Source: Lepisosteus oculatus (lineage: Eukaryota > Chordata > Actinopteri > Semionotiformes > Lepisosteidae). From it: DNA of 64,000 bases. The first letter of the stretch is position 1; every line of letters begins with the position of its first letter. Made by a program: the position numbers and the translations under genes. The notes under the pieces are model-generated. The model did not search any database. It was not told the origin of the DNA and worked only from the letters and a program-made list of their open reading frames with translations. The DNA lies in contig NC_090703.1 in the NCBI RefSeq assembly GCF_040954835.1, positions 6,691,001 to 6,755,000 of the forward strand. The letters run 5' to 3'. Shown one piece after another: positions 1 to 12,753 of the stretch.

Positions 1-1289
1 GAAATGGGACCCCCCGTGTGGCCCAGGTGCACTTATCATTTCCGCCTGCTGCAGTTTCACAGGCGTGACATAACGCCCGGCACCTCCATCGACAGGTCAT
101 TAACTGAATAAGTACAGACAAGGAAGGTTTCCCATCCCAATCTGAGGTTTTGAAGATTAAGGTTGTCTTTCATTACCTCCTTACCATCATTGCACAAAAT
201 CCTGAACTGCTCCCAAGGTCGATTCTGAATTGATGTGAAAAGAAAATGCAGTTAAACTGCTGGCATGGAAATATTATAATCATTAGGCAAATGGTCTCCG
301 CCTGAAAGATTCATGACGATATTGGATTCCTGCTCGCTGTCTGTTACAGCCCGACACGTTCCCTCTTCTTGCCAGTGTTTGCACTCCTAGGAAGCTGTCC
401 TAATGGGAATGACATTATCCTCTTCAGAAGCCAGGCTCCTGGGGGGTTTCCCTTCTTCCCCCCCTGAATGCGCATGACAGCTGTGGCCCTGCCCCGGCTG
501 GCTCCATTGTGAACTGAAGGGGAATAAAATCGGGGCTGGTTCCCGTTCAGCTGGTCTGGCAAGCAGCGGAGGCAGCTGACCAGATCACTGGACTGCACTG
601 ATATCGCTGCGTTTCTTAGCAGAGCACAGGGCAGAATCTCACACGAGGCTACAGGGTACAGCAGGGTACAGCTGGCACGACAAAAACACCCTGAAAACAT
701 GGGGAATGAGAGGCTAACGTCTCTTTGTAAATATTTCAAAATGCTCCGGAAAAGCTTCTATGTGTTAGACCACATCTGTTCTTCTGGCACATCTGGCCTG
801 ATGGTTTGTTGTCAATCACTCAATGTTTTTCTCTATAGCGCCCTTCACAGCTGTCTGCCACAGAGCCCTTTACTGAACTACACAGCTGCTGACAGCATTG
901 TACAACAACAGTAGCCTCAATATTTACCTAGATGGCTAAATCACAAACAACCTTTTTGGCTCTTGGCCAGACTTGGTTGTAATCCACTGTGTTTAAAATA
1001 TCTCCTTTTTATCAGCAGTAAATCAGTTTAAAAACTTTTTTTCAATATTTTCAATATTCCATGTACTTCTGCAACAATAGACGTTTGGCACAACCTCCAT
1101 CATTTAATTAGCGTGAAATATCTCCATCCTTAGAGTCAACAGTTGGGTACAACCCAGATTTCACTGAACAAACTTATTTACTTTTCAGTATGGAAGTTCA
1201 AGGGCATTGCTAAGCTTGGCCCGTTAATACTCAATGGAGAATTCATTACTATGGACGCTTATTAGCACCATGGAGAAAAAAATCAATTT

Positions 1290-1560
1290 GGAGTTTAAAC
1301 AAGATAGGTTTTGCATTTAAACAAGATAATTTTGCATGTAAACAAGATAATTTGAGTTTAAATGAGATAATTTTGTATTTCAACAAGATTCCTCCAACAT
1401 ATGGGATAGAAATGCTAACTATAGAAGCTTATTAGTGCCACAGAGAAAAAATATTTTGGGGGGGATAATTTTGCATTTAAACAAGATATTTCTTACATTG
1501 GAACAAGATACTTTTTGTGTTTAAACAAGATAATTTTGCATTTCAATAAGATTCTTACAA
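1290..1560. repeat. AT-rich minisatellite (TTTAAACAAGATA-type units)
   Basis: The core TTTAAACAAGATA and its variants recur about every 20 bases, interrupted near 1390-1450 by a non-repeat stretch and then resuming to about 1555. The flanking phrase with TTATTAG followed by GAGAAAAAA also occurs twice (about 1260 and 1430), so a larger block was probably duplicated. The units are diverged, which suggests an old array. Confidence 0.75.
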
Positions 1561-2959
1561 TACATTCCCTTTTATCAACTGGCTATGGTATATTCACTTC
1601 TGAATACTCAGATATTTCAATATAACCTACTTCTACACTCTATTAAATGTAAAGATAATTTGTCTTTAGATTTGACTCCAACTATATCATTAAAAAACTG
1701 ATATGGGAAGGTAAAATCATCTCTAAACTATATGCCCTATTTATCTCTGTTGAAGGTTTACTGTATCTACCACTATGTAAGTGGACTACAAACCTTGTAC
1801 TGTCAACCTGTTTTTTGATACAACATCTGTCTGGACACCTTCACATTTCCAAAATACAGTTCATTCATCACAAGGTTTTGCATAGAGTGCATTACACTCA
1901 AAGGATGGTGTTTTTAACGTGCACAAGTTCTGGAACTGCAAACCTGTAATAGAATCTTGGGAGAAAATGACCAGTATCATTTCTAGTGTTACAGCATTGC
2001 ATCAGATCCTGCATTCTGCCTTACCGGGGACCTGTCCAGGCTCAATGTCTCTTTTCAAGGCTCTTCTTTAATTCTTTGGCACTATCAAGAAGTTAATTCT
2101 CCTTAAGTGGAAGAAAAAGAACGAACTGTCCTCTGCACAATGGCTCTCTTTCATGGTTGACTATTTTAACTTTGAAACCCCTACGTGCGAGTGTAAGGAT
2201 AAAAGGAAAGAGTTCCATGCAATCTGCATCCCCTTTGTCAATTATTTTAATCCTGAAGCCCTAGAGGGGCTTTGACATTCCATGCAGCTTTATATTGAAA
2301 TCAAAATTTGGGCACGGTGGGAAAAAAAAATATTTTCTTTCCAGTTAATGTGGCTTTTATATATCTCATAATAGCAGGGGAGGGTTCGAGCTTGAAGGTA
2401 GACTATAAAAAGAAAAAATGTATTTTTCTCTGTACACGTCTGATTGACTATTATCAGTCGATCTAATTTATCTTTTTGACCAGTTATTTTCTGTTTCCTT
2501 ATTATTGTTTGTGTAGTTTTTTTTTCTGATGACCTCTTGTATTATGTATAAATTAAAAGGGAAATAAACAATAAAAAAGCAACAGGTGGCCATGTGGGCA
2601 GAGAGGGGAGTTAAAGAAAACCCCCAACGGGAGGGAAGACACCTCTGGGGGTCTCAGACCTGATGGATGTCCCTCCTCCAGTCAATGAGTTAGTGGTGCA
2701 TTACATTATTACTTTCTTCTTAGTTTCAAGTAATAAGTTATTGTTATTTTCAAAACTGCAAAAGAAGAACTCTAATTCTGACATGCCATTTTCATCAAGG
2801 CATCTTTAGAAAGGCTAAAAGGATGGCCCCAGAAAGAAATATGAGATCTATAAAACAAAAATCTTATTTTAGAATAGAGACGTCAGGAAATTTCTGTTTT
2901 ATTTCCACAATGAAACGCCTGAGGCAGGCAGCCAGGCAAATTGTTTTGTCACCGAAGGG

Positions 2960-3490
2960 CGAGACAAGTTCACCATTTGCATAAATACATTTGTGAATGA
3001 AAAAAAAAAACGGCTGAAATGATAATCAGTTCTGACAGCTCTGTGAAGTCCCGAGACAGGGACACGGTGAGTCGTGACCGCCCCCCCTTTCCCTCTTCCC
3101 AAATCTCATTCTGTCTCTTTAGCCTCAGATGAGGAGGCAGGCCTGAGCAGACAACAGGCAGGAGGCTGCTCTGAAATCCGGGCAGCGAAGGCTGGAGGTC
3201 CGTGTATATGCAAAATTCTGCCTCATTAACGAGCGCCCAGGGCTAATTGGAGCCGCAGCCTCAGCTTCACGAGTGAACGCTGCCCCTTGCTGCCTCTCTG
3301 CTCCCCGAGCCCCGGTCGTCAGGAAAAATCGCGCCGCCACTCTCTCCCCTCGGCTCCGAGGAGACTAATTAGAATAAACCAGAGCTCCGGGATGCACAAC
3401 TGCAGCCTGAATCACCTGCTCTTCTTCCCCATAATCGCAGGCTTGGCATTAGGCCCCGCCTTAAAAACAAACAAACAAACAAACAAACAT
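2960..3490. promoter_or_regulatory. Candidate conserved noncoding block with octamer and homeodomain-type sites
   Basis: This stretch differs from its AT-rich neighbours. It holds a perfect octamer ATTTGCAT (2975-2982), a GGCTAATTGG site near 3241 and a palindromic CTAATTAG (3365-3372), and it is relatively rich in CpG from 3180 to 3360. No credible coding frame covers it. These are signs often seen in vertebrate enhancers, but motif presence alone is weak evidence; cross-species conservation is the deciding test. Confidence 0.25.
3463..3489. repeat. (AAAC)n microsatellite
   Basis: About six consecutive AAAC units. Confidence 0.9.
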
Positions 3491-6400
3491 TTGAGTACAG
3501 CCAGTGTGGAAAGGCAGCTGCAGAAGCTCCTTCCCAGAGGCGACAGGCTGGTTTTTCTGTTTCGGGGGTTTTCTTCACAGACGTTTGCACCCCGGCTGAC
3601 TGGCTCTAGGTCACGGGTGGCCAGTCCTGGCCCTGGACAGCCACAGTCCGGCAGGCTTCTGTCGGCTTCAAAACCGTCAGTTGTTAAAGACGTGGAACGA
3701 GTGACTTTCCATCGAGTCAGTTAACTAGTTCAACAAAGTCAAGAACAGCCAGCTGTAGACCGTGAAAGCTGTCCAGTTCATTTCAGCCAACCTCCCAGCT
3801 ACTTCAGGGTTCAAATCCCCTGCGGAGAGGTCAAAGCAGAAGTGTTGTACGTGTAAGAGTGATGAGAGAAGGTGATTTGAGCAGGACTCATGAGACCTGC
3901 AGGGTAGAGACACGTGCAGGACTGGGTAACAGGCTGCAGTGGTCGAGATAAGTCGGAGTGCTTCCACATTAGGGCTGGGCTGCTGCTGCTCTCACAGGTA
4001 CTTTTCACTATGTAGCGTTTGGAAACAGAAGGATTTGGCTTTTCAATCCAGCAACTCAATGAAGCCATTGAGATCAGAGGTGGAGTGAAATCCGGTGGCT
4101 CCTGTAGCCCTCGTGGAGAGGAGATGTACGTTCCAGCTGTATATTTTTAAATACACACAAACATGTCAGGAGCAAAGCCAGTCAGCAGGGAATTTCATGC
4201 AGAGGCTGCCGAATAAAATCGGTCACAGAGCCAGCCGGCAAGAGCAGCTCCTGTAGGCACTGCTGAGTGCTATTGAAAGCCCACCCTTTTTCCTGCAGGG
4301 GGGCTGTCACTGTGCCATCAAGTGCCAGCTGCGGGGCCACAGAGATGCCCAGAAACATTTCCGTCACCTCCGACTGTCACTGCAGCTTGGCGTCATTCCG
4401 ACTGCTGGGAGCTACCTGAGACAGGCTTGGAGAGAAAGGCCTCAGTCAGCAATACTCGCTGCTCAGAAGAACGGGCTCTGCAGCTCAAACACTGCCTAAG
4501 AAACTCCTGCGTCTGCAACATGGTCCAGGAAGGACAAATCAGAGACGTGTTCCTGACCCACAATGCGTCACAGACAGTGATCTGGCACCGCAGAGCTATT
4601 TTCCCAACGGAGGAACACCAGACCTGGACTCCAGGCATCTCTGTTGCTCTCTGACCCATAGACCAATGATGTCACGTTTAGCTTTCTGAATCTGAACTAG
4701 TACCACTGGCAAAAACTGCTTCCCTACTGCCTGCGCCATCGTAAGGGTGAAATCGGTAATGCTCCTCTTTCTGCAGAGCTACAGGATGAAAGACAGCGAC
4801 CGGAACTGACTCATGTTTCTCCTTTTCTAGTAGGATGCAGAAAACAGGCAGGCTGAGCAAAGGCAAAAGCATGTTATACTCATCATTATTACATGAATAG
4901 CTAAGGCAAGTCAACAGCAGGGTCCGGGCCAAAGTTAATCAAGTCTTTCTTGACTTGTTTTCTAGTTTGATTTGAACCGAGTTTAAAATAGATTTAAAAG
5001 CGTGTGAGTATAATAGCAAGTGAAAGCCAGTGTCTGTGAAGGCTTGCGAGAGCGAATGAAGACAGATGTGCGGAATTAAAAAAAAAACAAACGTAATTTG
5101 TGCTGCAATACAATCTGTTGACACCAGGTGGAAGCATTGCGCTTTTGACAGCTCGAAAGCATTGACGAAGAAGATTTGAAATGACCTGTTAATGCAATAT
5201 AAATCATTAAAATCGTTCAGAAGATTTGCAGCGATTCAGCTTTCAGCTTGGCTGTTACCCTGGCAACATTATGATGCTTGGATGATAATCTGGAGAGCAC
5301 AGTAAATGTGAGGATGTTTGGTGGTTCCCATGATATTCTAGGACCTTGTTAACACCTCATTTACAGCACAGGATACAGAGAATGTAATTAGTTGAAACTG
5401 TAATTCAATTATATGACCCCCTTACAAAATACTCTGATCACAGTATGATACTCATCTCTTGCTATCGAATGGTCAGGAGATCTGCAGGAGGTGTTCTGCA
5501 TTGCTTTAGTGCGTAAGTGCAAGACCAAGGCAAAAACTATTTTTGCAATAGAGGAGAGCCCTACAAAATTAAAATCACTGTGAAATGTGTCTTCTTTTAC
5601 TTTGGTTACTGGGATATAGCTGATCTGGTAGTTTCTGTATAGTAGATCATACTCTCCCTGCAGTGCCCTTTCTGAATGCCCTTTCCCGAGAGGCCGCTGT
5701 GATCTCTCTGGGCTGGTATGTGCAGCCAGAGCCCCCCTCCCATCCCGGCCTGGACCAGACAGGCTGAGTCTCCTTGGGCTCCAGCCTGGCCAGTACAGTC
5801 ACCGGCCACGCGCTGCGGTGACACAGCACACCCGGCCCGGCTCTCCGAGGACAGCGCCACTCCCACCTCGCACACAGCTGCCCCGCTGCCTTCATGACCA
5901 AACATCAGCTCTTCTTGAGTCAAGAGAAACTCGCGATCCATCCATCCTTTTTCCATAACGGCTCGGTCCGGGCACAGAATTGTGAGGAGCTGGAGTCTGA
6001 GCAGGCAGACGGTGGGTTCCGGGGTGGGATAGCCCCTGAACAGGGATGCCAGTCCGTCACCTGGCACACAGATGCACACAGAGGATTAAACCAAGGCGCC
6101 AAATAACCTAGATAGTGCTCCTGTAGGAGGAAAACAAGGGGGGAAAAACCTGCAGCGAACAAGCAAACTCTACAAAGAAAACACCTCTGGAATCAAACCC
6201 ATGACTGTGAAGCTGCAGAGCCAGCCGCCAGGGCACACCTAAACGTGCGAGGTTTGATGTTTCATGCTGTTCCGTTCTATTATTGTCACAGATTTTATCC
6301 GCAACAGAAAAAAATATTAATATACAGTTACTCTCCCCCCTCCGCCAGCATTCATCGCATGTTTTTCCCTGAAAGGAAAATTGAGGATCAGGCTCCACCT

Positions 6401-8045
6401 AGTGGATCACAGGTGGAAAAAAAAACTGCTTGACCTCTCTGTTCAAGTCCAGGGACTCCCCCGGGGGCTGGAATGGCCAGGCCCTGGAGAAAACGAAAAG
6501 GCGAAGGACAAGAAGGTACTTCCGCCTTGCTCTTGTTTTTTAAAAAAGAAATGAGACTCCTCAGCCTTAGCTAAGATGGTTTCACAAGCCTTAAGGATAC
6601 ATACAGTAGTAAGTGAAGGAATCATAAGAGAGTCAATAAAATGCCTAGATCTCTGTAGGCAGCAATAAGAAAAGCGGCCATGCAGGGCAGCGGGAAAGAC
6701 AACCCTGATTTAGTACCAGCTGGATCAGTGAATAGCTCCCTCATGTGAAAAGCAGGTGAAGATGCTGGTAGGAAGAGAACCAGACATGAATATAAACAGC
6801 CTTCGGAGTGTCAGGGTGGCCAGATACGAACAGAAGGCCACAGATTGCACTGAGTAGACCAGACTAGCTCAGATTGTTATCAAGCTCCCTTGCACTCATA
6901 TCTCCAGCAGACAGCGCACATTTGGAAATGGCAGAACCTCTCAGCAGGGGTGTGGTCTCTTATTTCATGCAAAGCATGTGCACCACAGTACTGATCACAC
7001 TGCCTTTTACAGACAAACAAAGGGGCTCGAGTTGAGGCACTGAAACATGGGAGAGAGAAACGAGCAGATTCTGCACAGCCAGTTTAAAGGGAGATACGTT
7101 CGATTTCTGAGATGGTCAAGGCTGAATCATGTTTCATTTTATCGCAGTGCTCCTCCCCCCAGCAGCACCAGGTGAAGACAATGGAAAGGGTTTCTGACCT
7201 AACCTTTGCATGTGTTTTTTAAATGATTAACTTTTCTGCTGCTGTGGTGCCAAGAAGGCAGAGTTAAGAGTTAACCTACCTGATCACCTTGAGAGCTTTT
7301 CACAATCTTTTTCTCTCTCTCATGGAATGCTTGCTTACTTTCACGCTTGTGATCTGCGTCGTGCATATGACATAACAAGTTAGTGCAGATATCTTTGAAA
7401 CCCCCAGTTCTCTTAAACGAAAGTGAAAATGAAAGCGACACGTGTATTAATCTCACTATACTGTACCTGAGACAGTCCGCGGCTGTGACCTACACCTTAA
7501 AGGTAAGATACCTGTAGAAATTCAAGCTGTGCAGTGGCGTAGTCATTGAATTATGATCCTTCTAGACGTTGTTGGTGATTTCTTAGGGTTTGCTGGTGAA
7601 AAGGGAAGATAAATTCCAAACGTTCACTATATAGTAGCACTGTGTTGTTTTGTTTGCTCACTTCATGGTGGCTGTAAGGAAATCAAAGCAAACTAAAATG
7701 GTGGAAGCAATTCTTCATGTGTATATTACATAACTCGGGGTTAAAACAATGAAGCCTCTTTAGCAAACGTTACACTGTACCTTGCTGCTGACCAGGCTGT
7801 CTGTCTTTTTTTAATCATTTAAAAATAGATAAATATAGAACTGCACATCATGAATATGCAAATTATTTTACAAATCTAGTTAGACTTGCTAGAGGGTTAA
7901 AAAGCATGTGTTGATCGCTTTTTGTTAGTTCGTATGTTATTCCTTCAGCTTGCTGTTGTTGTGCATGAGTCATCTAATACTGAATTAAGAAGGAATTACC
8001 CTTTAGATACCCAACTTCTAGTTAATTATTCTTCGAGTCTCTCTT

Positions 8046-8207
8046 GGGGCGGAGCGGTGGCTAAGGATCTGTGCCTGTGCCTGTGCCTGTAACTGGAAGG
8101 TTGCTGGTTCAAATCCTGCAGCCAGCAGAGGAATCCTACTCTGTTGGGCCCCTGAGCAAGGTCCTTAACCCCAACTGCTCCAGGGGTGCCGTACAATGGC
8201 TGACCCT
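8046..8207 (+). mobile_element. tRNA-derived SINE, 5' part (interrupted copy)
   Basis: The head reads GGGGCGGAGCGGTGGCTAAG and contains an A-box-like TGGCTAAGGATC and a B-box-like GGTTGCTGGTTCAAATCC, as expected for RNA polymerase III promoters of tRNA-derived SINEs. The same family recurs at 19805-20078, 30821-31089 and 49498-49701 on the minus strand. An LTR-like insertion starting at 8208 splits this copy; the remainder resumes at 8691. Confidence 0.85.
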
Positions 8208-8690
8208 TGTCACGATTCTAGTCCCTCCTCCTTAAGGGCGCTCCAGCTCTTCCTTGTTTGCCCTATTCCCTGCACCTGCCCTTTGTTCCAGTCTCCATCC
8301 TGTCCCTTTAAAAGCCAGACGCAGTCGCCAATCGGGGCTCTGCATCTGATTTTCACATCGTGCGAGCCCGGGACCTGGTTGCGCCTGGCTCCGTTATGTT
8401 TTTAGCTTCCTGCTCCTGTTCCTGTTCCCCCCGCCGGTCCCGACCCGGCACCTGTTTTTAATCCCTGGTTTTTGGATGGATTTCACGGCCGTGGACCTTT
8501 GCTTGTTTTTTGGATTCTCCCTTGGACTTTGGATTGTTTGCCTCGGCCACACCTCCCCGGATTACCAGCACTGTATGGACACGCCCCCCTGTTTTGATCC
8601 CCGTATTCCTGCATGACGTTTTCCCCAGTGTTTCCTCACGATTCTGGATTGTGCCGTCCGCATAGGGTCTGGAAAGAACTGTTCGTTACA
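8208..8690 (+). mobile_element. LTR-like element, family A, inserted in a SINE
   Basis: The 483-bp insertion begins TGTCACGATT and ends CGTTACA, so it has the TG..CA termini of LTRs. CCCT flanks it on both sides (8204-8207 and 8691-8694), and removing one copy restores the SINE sequence seen intact elsewhere in the window. It carries no coding frame of note and is probably a solo LTR. Relatives lie at 23584-24088, 46605-47158 and 61644-62036. Confidence 0.75.
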
Positions 8691-8806
8691 CCCTGTGCTC
8701 TGACCCCAAGCTTCTCTCCACTGTCTGTGTGTCTCATGGAGAGCAAGCTGGGGTCTGCGAAAAGACAAATTCCTAATGCAAGAAATTGTATAGGGCTAAT
8801 AAAGTT
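8691..8806 (+). mobile_element. tRNA-derived SINE, 3' part (interrupted copy)
   Basis: Continues the SINE of 8046-8207 after the LTR-like insertion: CTGACCCCAAGCTTCTCTCC, then a GTGTGTCTCATGGAGAGCAA segment, and a tail ending in GGGCTAATAAAGT. The same tail, as GGCCAATAAAGTGATC, marks other copies. Confidence 0.8.
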
Positions 8807-8924
8807 ATGCTATGACTAAAATTGTCTGCAGCATAGCACACTGAGGTCAGCACTACATGGTCAGACGTCAGTCTCACAGTTGTATGGTCCCGGAGCTGAT
8901 TCTGGACTAGGGAACCTTCTGAGG

Positions 8925-9043
8925 TGAGTTTGCACGTTCTTCCCATGTTCAGTTGGGCTTTCTCTGGATACTCCAGCTTTCCCCATCTCCCAGAGCCATG
9001 CTGATGGGTTGGGTGGCTATGAGGAGGGGGACTGTGGCCCTTT
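8925..9043 (+). mobile_element. Decayed SINE-like fragment
   Basis: The series GAGTTTGCACGTTCTTCCCATG, TTTCTCTGGATACTCCAG and TCCCAGAGCCATGCTGATGG resembles the body of a very common fish SINE as I remember it. The copy is diverged and truncated at both ends. Confidence 0.45.
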
Positions 9044-10051
9044 CTCACTGACTAGCCTTGTGTGGTGTAGTCCTGTGGCTGACTGAGTCATCCGTCCAAG
9101 ACTTGATTCATCATCAGAATGTAAGCTGGCGAGTTGTTTCCATGTCTTCTAATGCGTCTCTGTTCTCTTTCTGTTGGACACAGAAAAGAGAGGTAATGTC
9201 AGGCTCTGCTGTGCGTTGTGTTTGTAGTATATTTCCCTGTTTACTGCGTGAGGAATTCGATTGCGCAGCTGTCCAGGTGACAGCAGGTGAGCTTTTAACC
9301 CTCTGAACCCTTTAACCAGGTACTGTAATTCAAGTGAGAATGAATTCTCATTTACAATGAGAGCCTGGAGACCAACCTTCACACCAGGAAGCTTGCACTA
9401 TGCATAAAGAAGTACTTGTCCCCTTGTTCAAGGATACAACAACAGTGTCTCACCAGGAATTTAAGTCCACAACCTTTTGAGCTGAAGTCCAGAGCCCTAA
9501 GAGCTCTGTCTTTCCCAAGGAAGCTGGGTTTCAGAGGGTGTACCATGCCTCAGCTTCTCATCTGCTGAATCATTTCCAGGAAACATCTGGAGGGGTAATG
9601 TTAGTGAAACCACGTAGCACAGAATGGCAACTCGCAGTTTGTATCTATAGCTGCTTCGATGGAGTGTCTGGATTCTCTCATGGAACGCTGAGTAATAACT
9701 CCTGTTTTGGGGTTAATGATTGTGAGTGGTTGTGAAATTGCCACGAAATTTGAATTGAACATAACAGGTGCCAAACGCCATCCGACATTTTCGGCTCATC
9801 CCCATTCCTCTGCCCTTAACCGTGGGGAAGTTCAGTCATCCTGCCGGGGGGGGCACTTCAGTGTCTTATCAGAAAGAAACAGAGGAGGCATGAGTTCACA
9901 CTAACACACCACGCTGCACGTTCACAACAGCAGGAACTGGCGATGCCGAGACGCGGTACAGCTGGCGTGGATGAGGCTACCGAGGAAGAGGTTTTGAGAG
10001 GGTGAGCGAGATGGGGGCAGTACTGGTGTCTGTGTTCCTTCTCTCCCCCTC

Positions 10052-10521
10052 TGTCAGGGATCCGGCAGGTGGTTTTCCGGGGATCCTGTGCGTAGCCGTG
10101 AATTCTGTGGGACGCAGAGGCAAACAATCCAAAGTCGTAACCCAGAAGCAAGGTCAAGAGGAGAAACCAGAGATTAGTAAACCAGAAGAGGCCGAGACAA
10201 ACCGAGAAGACAATCCAAAAGGCGAAATCCAAGAGCCGAGATCAAAAGGGAAAAGTTAAGTCCAAAACCTGGGAAATCCAACAAGAAAATACCGCGCACT
10301 AGAAAACTCTAAAGGAGGCTTTTCAACAGTGAGCAAGGTTTGGTGCACGAGGGAATTCTAAATAGTGAAGGGAGAGGAACGTGGTTGGATAAGTGGTCCA
10401 GGAGTGAGAATCTGTGGAATCTGGTGCCTGTGGGAATGGGATGGGTTCAGTCAGGAATGGGATCGTGAAACAGTGGGTTTGGGAATGTAATGGGGTTCGC
10501 GAGGGCGAGTGCAGGGCGTGA
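10052..10521. mobile_element. LTR-like element, family B
   Basis: The element starts TGTCAGGGATCC and ends near GAGGGCGAGTGCAGGGCGTGA. It is flanked by CCCTC at 10047-10051 and again at 10522-10526, a 5-bp target-site duplication. It resembles the copy at 62686-63149, which keeps the full TGACA end; here the last CA seems lost. It has no coding capacity and is probably a solo LTR. Confidence 0.6.
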
Positions 10522-10526
10522 CCCTC

Positions 10527-12423
10527 CCTTCTGAACGCCTGTGTGCTGGGACTGCTCCCTGCTCTCCGTGGGGCCCCTGGCCAGGACTGCCCTGAACTCT
10601 CCTGCCAGTGCGCCGTGTTGACCTTCGTTTTGTAGACATTGGCTCTGGCCTTAATGAAATCTCCTTTGAACGCTGTTGTCCGTTGAGGAGTTGATTAACT
10701 CTGTTGGAACAGTTTGTTAATCTGTTTGGTGTCTATAATAGTGATAGTGAATAATAGGAATGATCAGAACTGCCATTGTTACGGTAATTCAAATGAAGTG
10801 AAAAGAAGGTGCTATTAAACCCCCTTTTGTCTGAATGACCTCGTGTTTCAAAGACAGTGTTGTCTCTTTTCATTCAATAATGAGTTAATGAAATGAAACA
10901 CGCCTAGATTTTCAATAACAAAGAAGTGAGTAACACAATAATATCAAAAGGCTCGTTTCCCGAGGGTTAATAATGAAGTGAAACTGACAGATTTTAAGAT
11001 CAGAAGACATGGAAATTTTCTTAAAAACGAAATAAATTTGAAACTAAGTCTGAAATGATTGTAATACATTTGTATTTAAGTTTTAATTCTAATGGTGATA
11101 ACGATCATAGCAGTTTTGGGTAACAAAATAGCATGCACATACTGTACAAACAGGCATGTACTGCATACATCTCAAATTTATTACAGGAGAACGTATGAAC
11201 GAGTGAAAATAAAAAGCGGTAAAGCTAATTTCAATATTGATAAGCTGCCTTAATATGCTACATGTGCATAGTTAGTTTCAGCTTGCACTCGGATCCAGTA
11301 TTAAGGACAGTACAGTAAATAGTCCCTGAGCAAGTGTAGCAGGTGGTGGAGATTTATTCTGCGCTGATGTGTCTGAGCCATTCAAATAAATAGATTTCTC
11401 TTATACTGTTTATATTTGGACTGTTGCATGTCTTCAAGGTAACTGAGTTTAACGTCTATTTTTTCCCTGCAAAAATGAATACCCAGAGTCCCCCGTTTTT
11501 TTGGGGAAGCCCGAAGTCTTGAATAATTAATTATTAAAGGAAGTGGTGTGTTTGATAGGGAACAGACTGTATTTTCCATTTGCTAGCAGGTGCGGTGCAT
11601 CAGTCCGGGCTGCACTGGTTTGCTCGCCTTTGGAAATGGCGTGACAGCGCTAGAAAGCGACTCTGAAAACGTGTCATATTGAAAGTTAGCAAGGAACCCA
11701 GGCCTGTTTTTCTTTCAACATGGAACAATAACAGGGACTTCTGAACTGGTGAATGGGAATTTCTCGATTTGCTCCGTTGAACACGTTCAAAATCGTACCC
11801 CAGAAGGCTGTATTTATATGTAGAATCACCGGCTATGAAGATCATCATGAACATTGAAGTGCTGGTAATTGTAAGATCTGTAGGCTGCTTTTATGTCATT
11901 TTAAATCTTTGGTTACAGTTGCTCAATCAAAAGTTAGCCTTGCCGGTAATGACATCTTTCTAAAATCCTGAATGCAAAAATAGTTAGATGGATAGCAATA
12001 GGGATGTGTGGCTCTCCAGCAAAGGTAATTAACCTTTCCATCCTTTTTTAAGATACTGTCATGTCTCTTCTGAGATCCTGCCTGCTTTCTTCTGTACGTT
12101 ATCTTTTACATTGATGTCCTATTACTTTCATTTTCTAAAGTGCTCGTCTCCTCTGCAGACCTTCAAAGGCTGAGAACTGTAGAGTATATTAGTGTCTAAA
12201 CACAGACACACCCTGCTGGAGGTCATAAACAGAAATGCCATGTTTTCAGTAAACGGGAACACGATTTCTTTCCATCTGCTGACACACGTAAGACTTGGAG
12301 AGCCACAGGACGGGTTTTTCCTCATTTGCCTGTCCCTGCCAGCTTTGCTGATCTTTCACGTTCTGAGAGCTTCTCCCTCCGGTCGCTCTTTTCTCCTTCA
12401 CCACCCCGTCTCCCTGCCCACAG
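10527..12423. other. Upstream flank of gene 1, no exon recognised
   Basis: No coding exon or clear repeat is visible. A 5' untranslated exon of gene 1 is expected somewhere upstream of 12424, because a good splice acceptor sits just before the start codon, but I could not place it. Confidence 0.5.
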
Positions 12424-12753
12424 GAAGAGTCGCTGGCAGCTGAATGGCCGAAGGCGAACAGGGGCAGGTGGAGGTGACTGAGGAGCTGGGGTCAGAGGTC
12501 AGAGAGCCCCCCGACCCGGGCAAGGGGGCAAGTGGCGTCTCGCACACTGACGGGCTGGAGACAAAGGACAAGAAACAGAGGCCCCTGGGGAGGATCGGGA
12601 CCCTCAGGGAAAGCTTCAAGGCGGTCTTGCCCAGTGCCCTGATTCAATACAGGAAAAAGCTGCAGGATGGAGGAGATGTGGAACTGAGAAAGTTCAGCAG
12701 AGCAGAGACAGGAAATGGACATGGAAACGAGCTGCTATCCTCCTCCTCTCCAG
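12424..12753 (+). CDS. Gene 1 coding exon 1
   Basis: Acceptor CCCTGCCCACAG precedes 12424, so a 20-base 5' UTR piece precedes the ATG at 12444. It encodes MAEGEQGQVEVTEEL onward, with RIGTLRESFKAVLPSALIQY, and ends in SSSSP. The donor is GTAGGT at 12754; the exon ends in phase 1. Confidence 0.8.

Larger units (their letters stand above)
1..8045. other. Gene-poor 5' flank, no coding exon recognised
   Basis: No stretch here shows a convincing exon: the open frames are short, overlap on both strands and lack recognisable family motifs. A short-period minisatellite (1290-1560), a candidate regulatory block (2960-3490) and a small AAAC microsatellite are listed separately. The rest is AT-rich, apparently unique sequence. 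Lineage-specific exons or a noncoding RNA cannot be excluded without transcripts. Confidence 0.6.

Noticed and set aside
5606-6079. 157-codon minus-strand frame
   Set aside because: It overlaps other frames on both strands, with no motif, splice signals or paralogue match.
8046-8120. A tRNA gene
   Set aside because: A- and B-box-like motifs are present, but the sequence continues as a repeated SINE body and does not close a tRNA cloverleaf.
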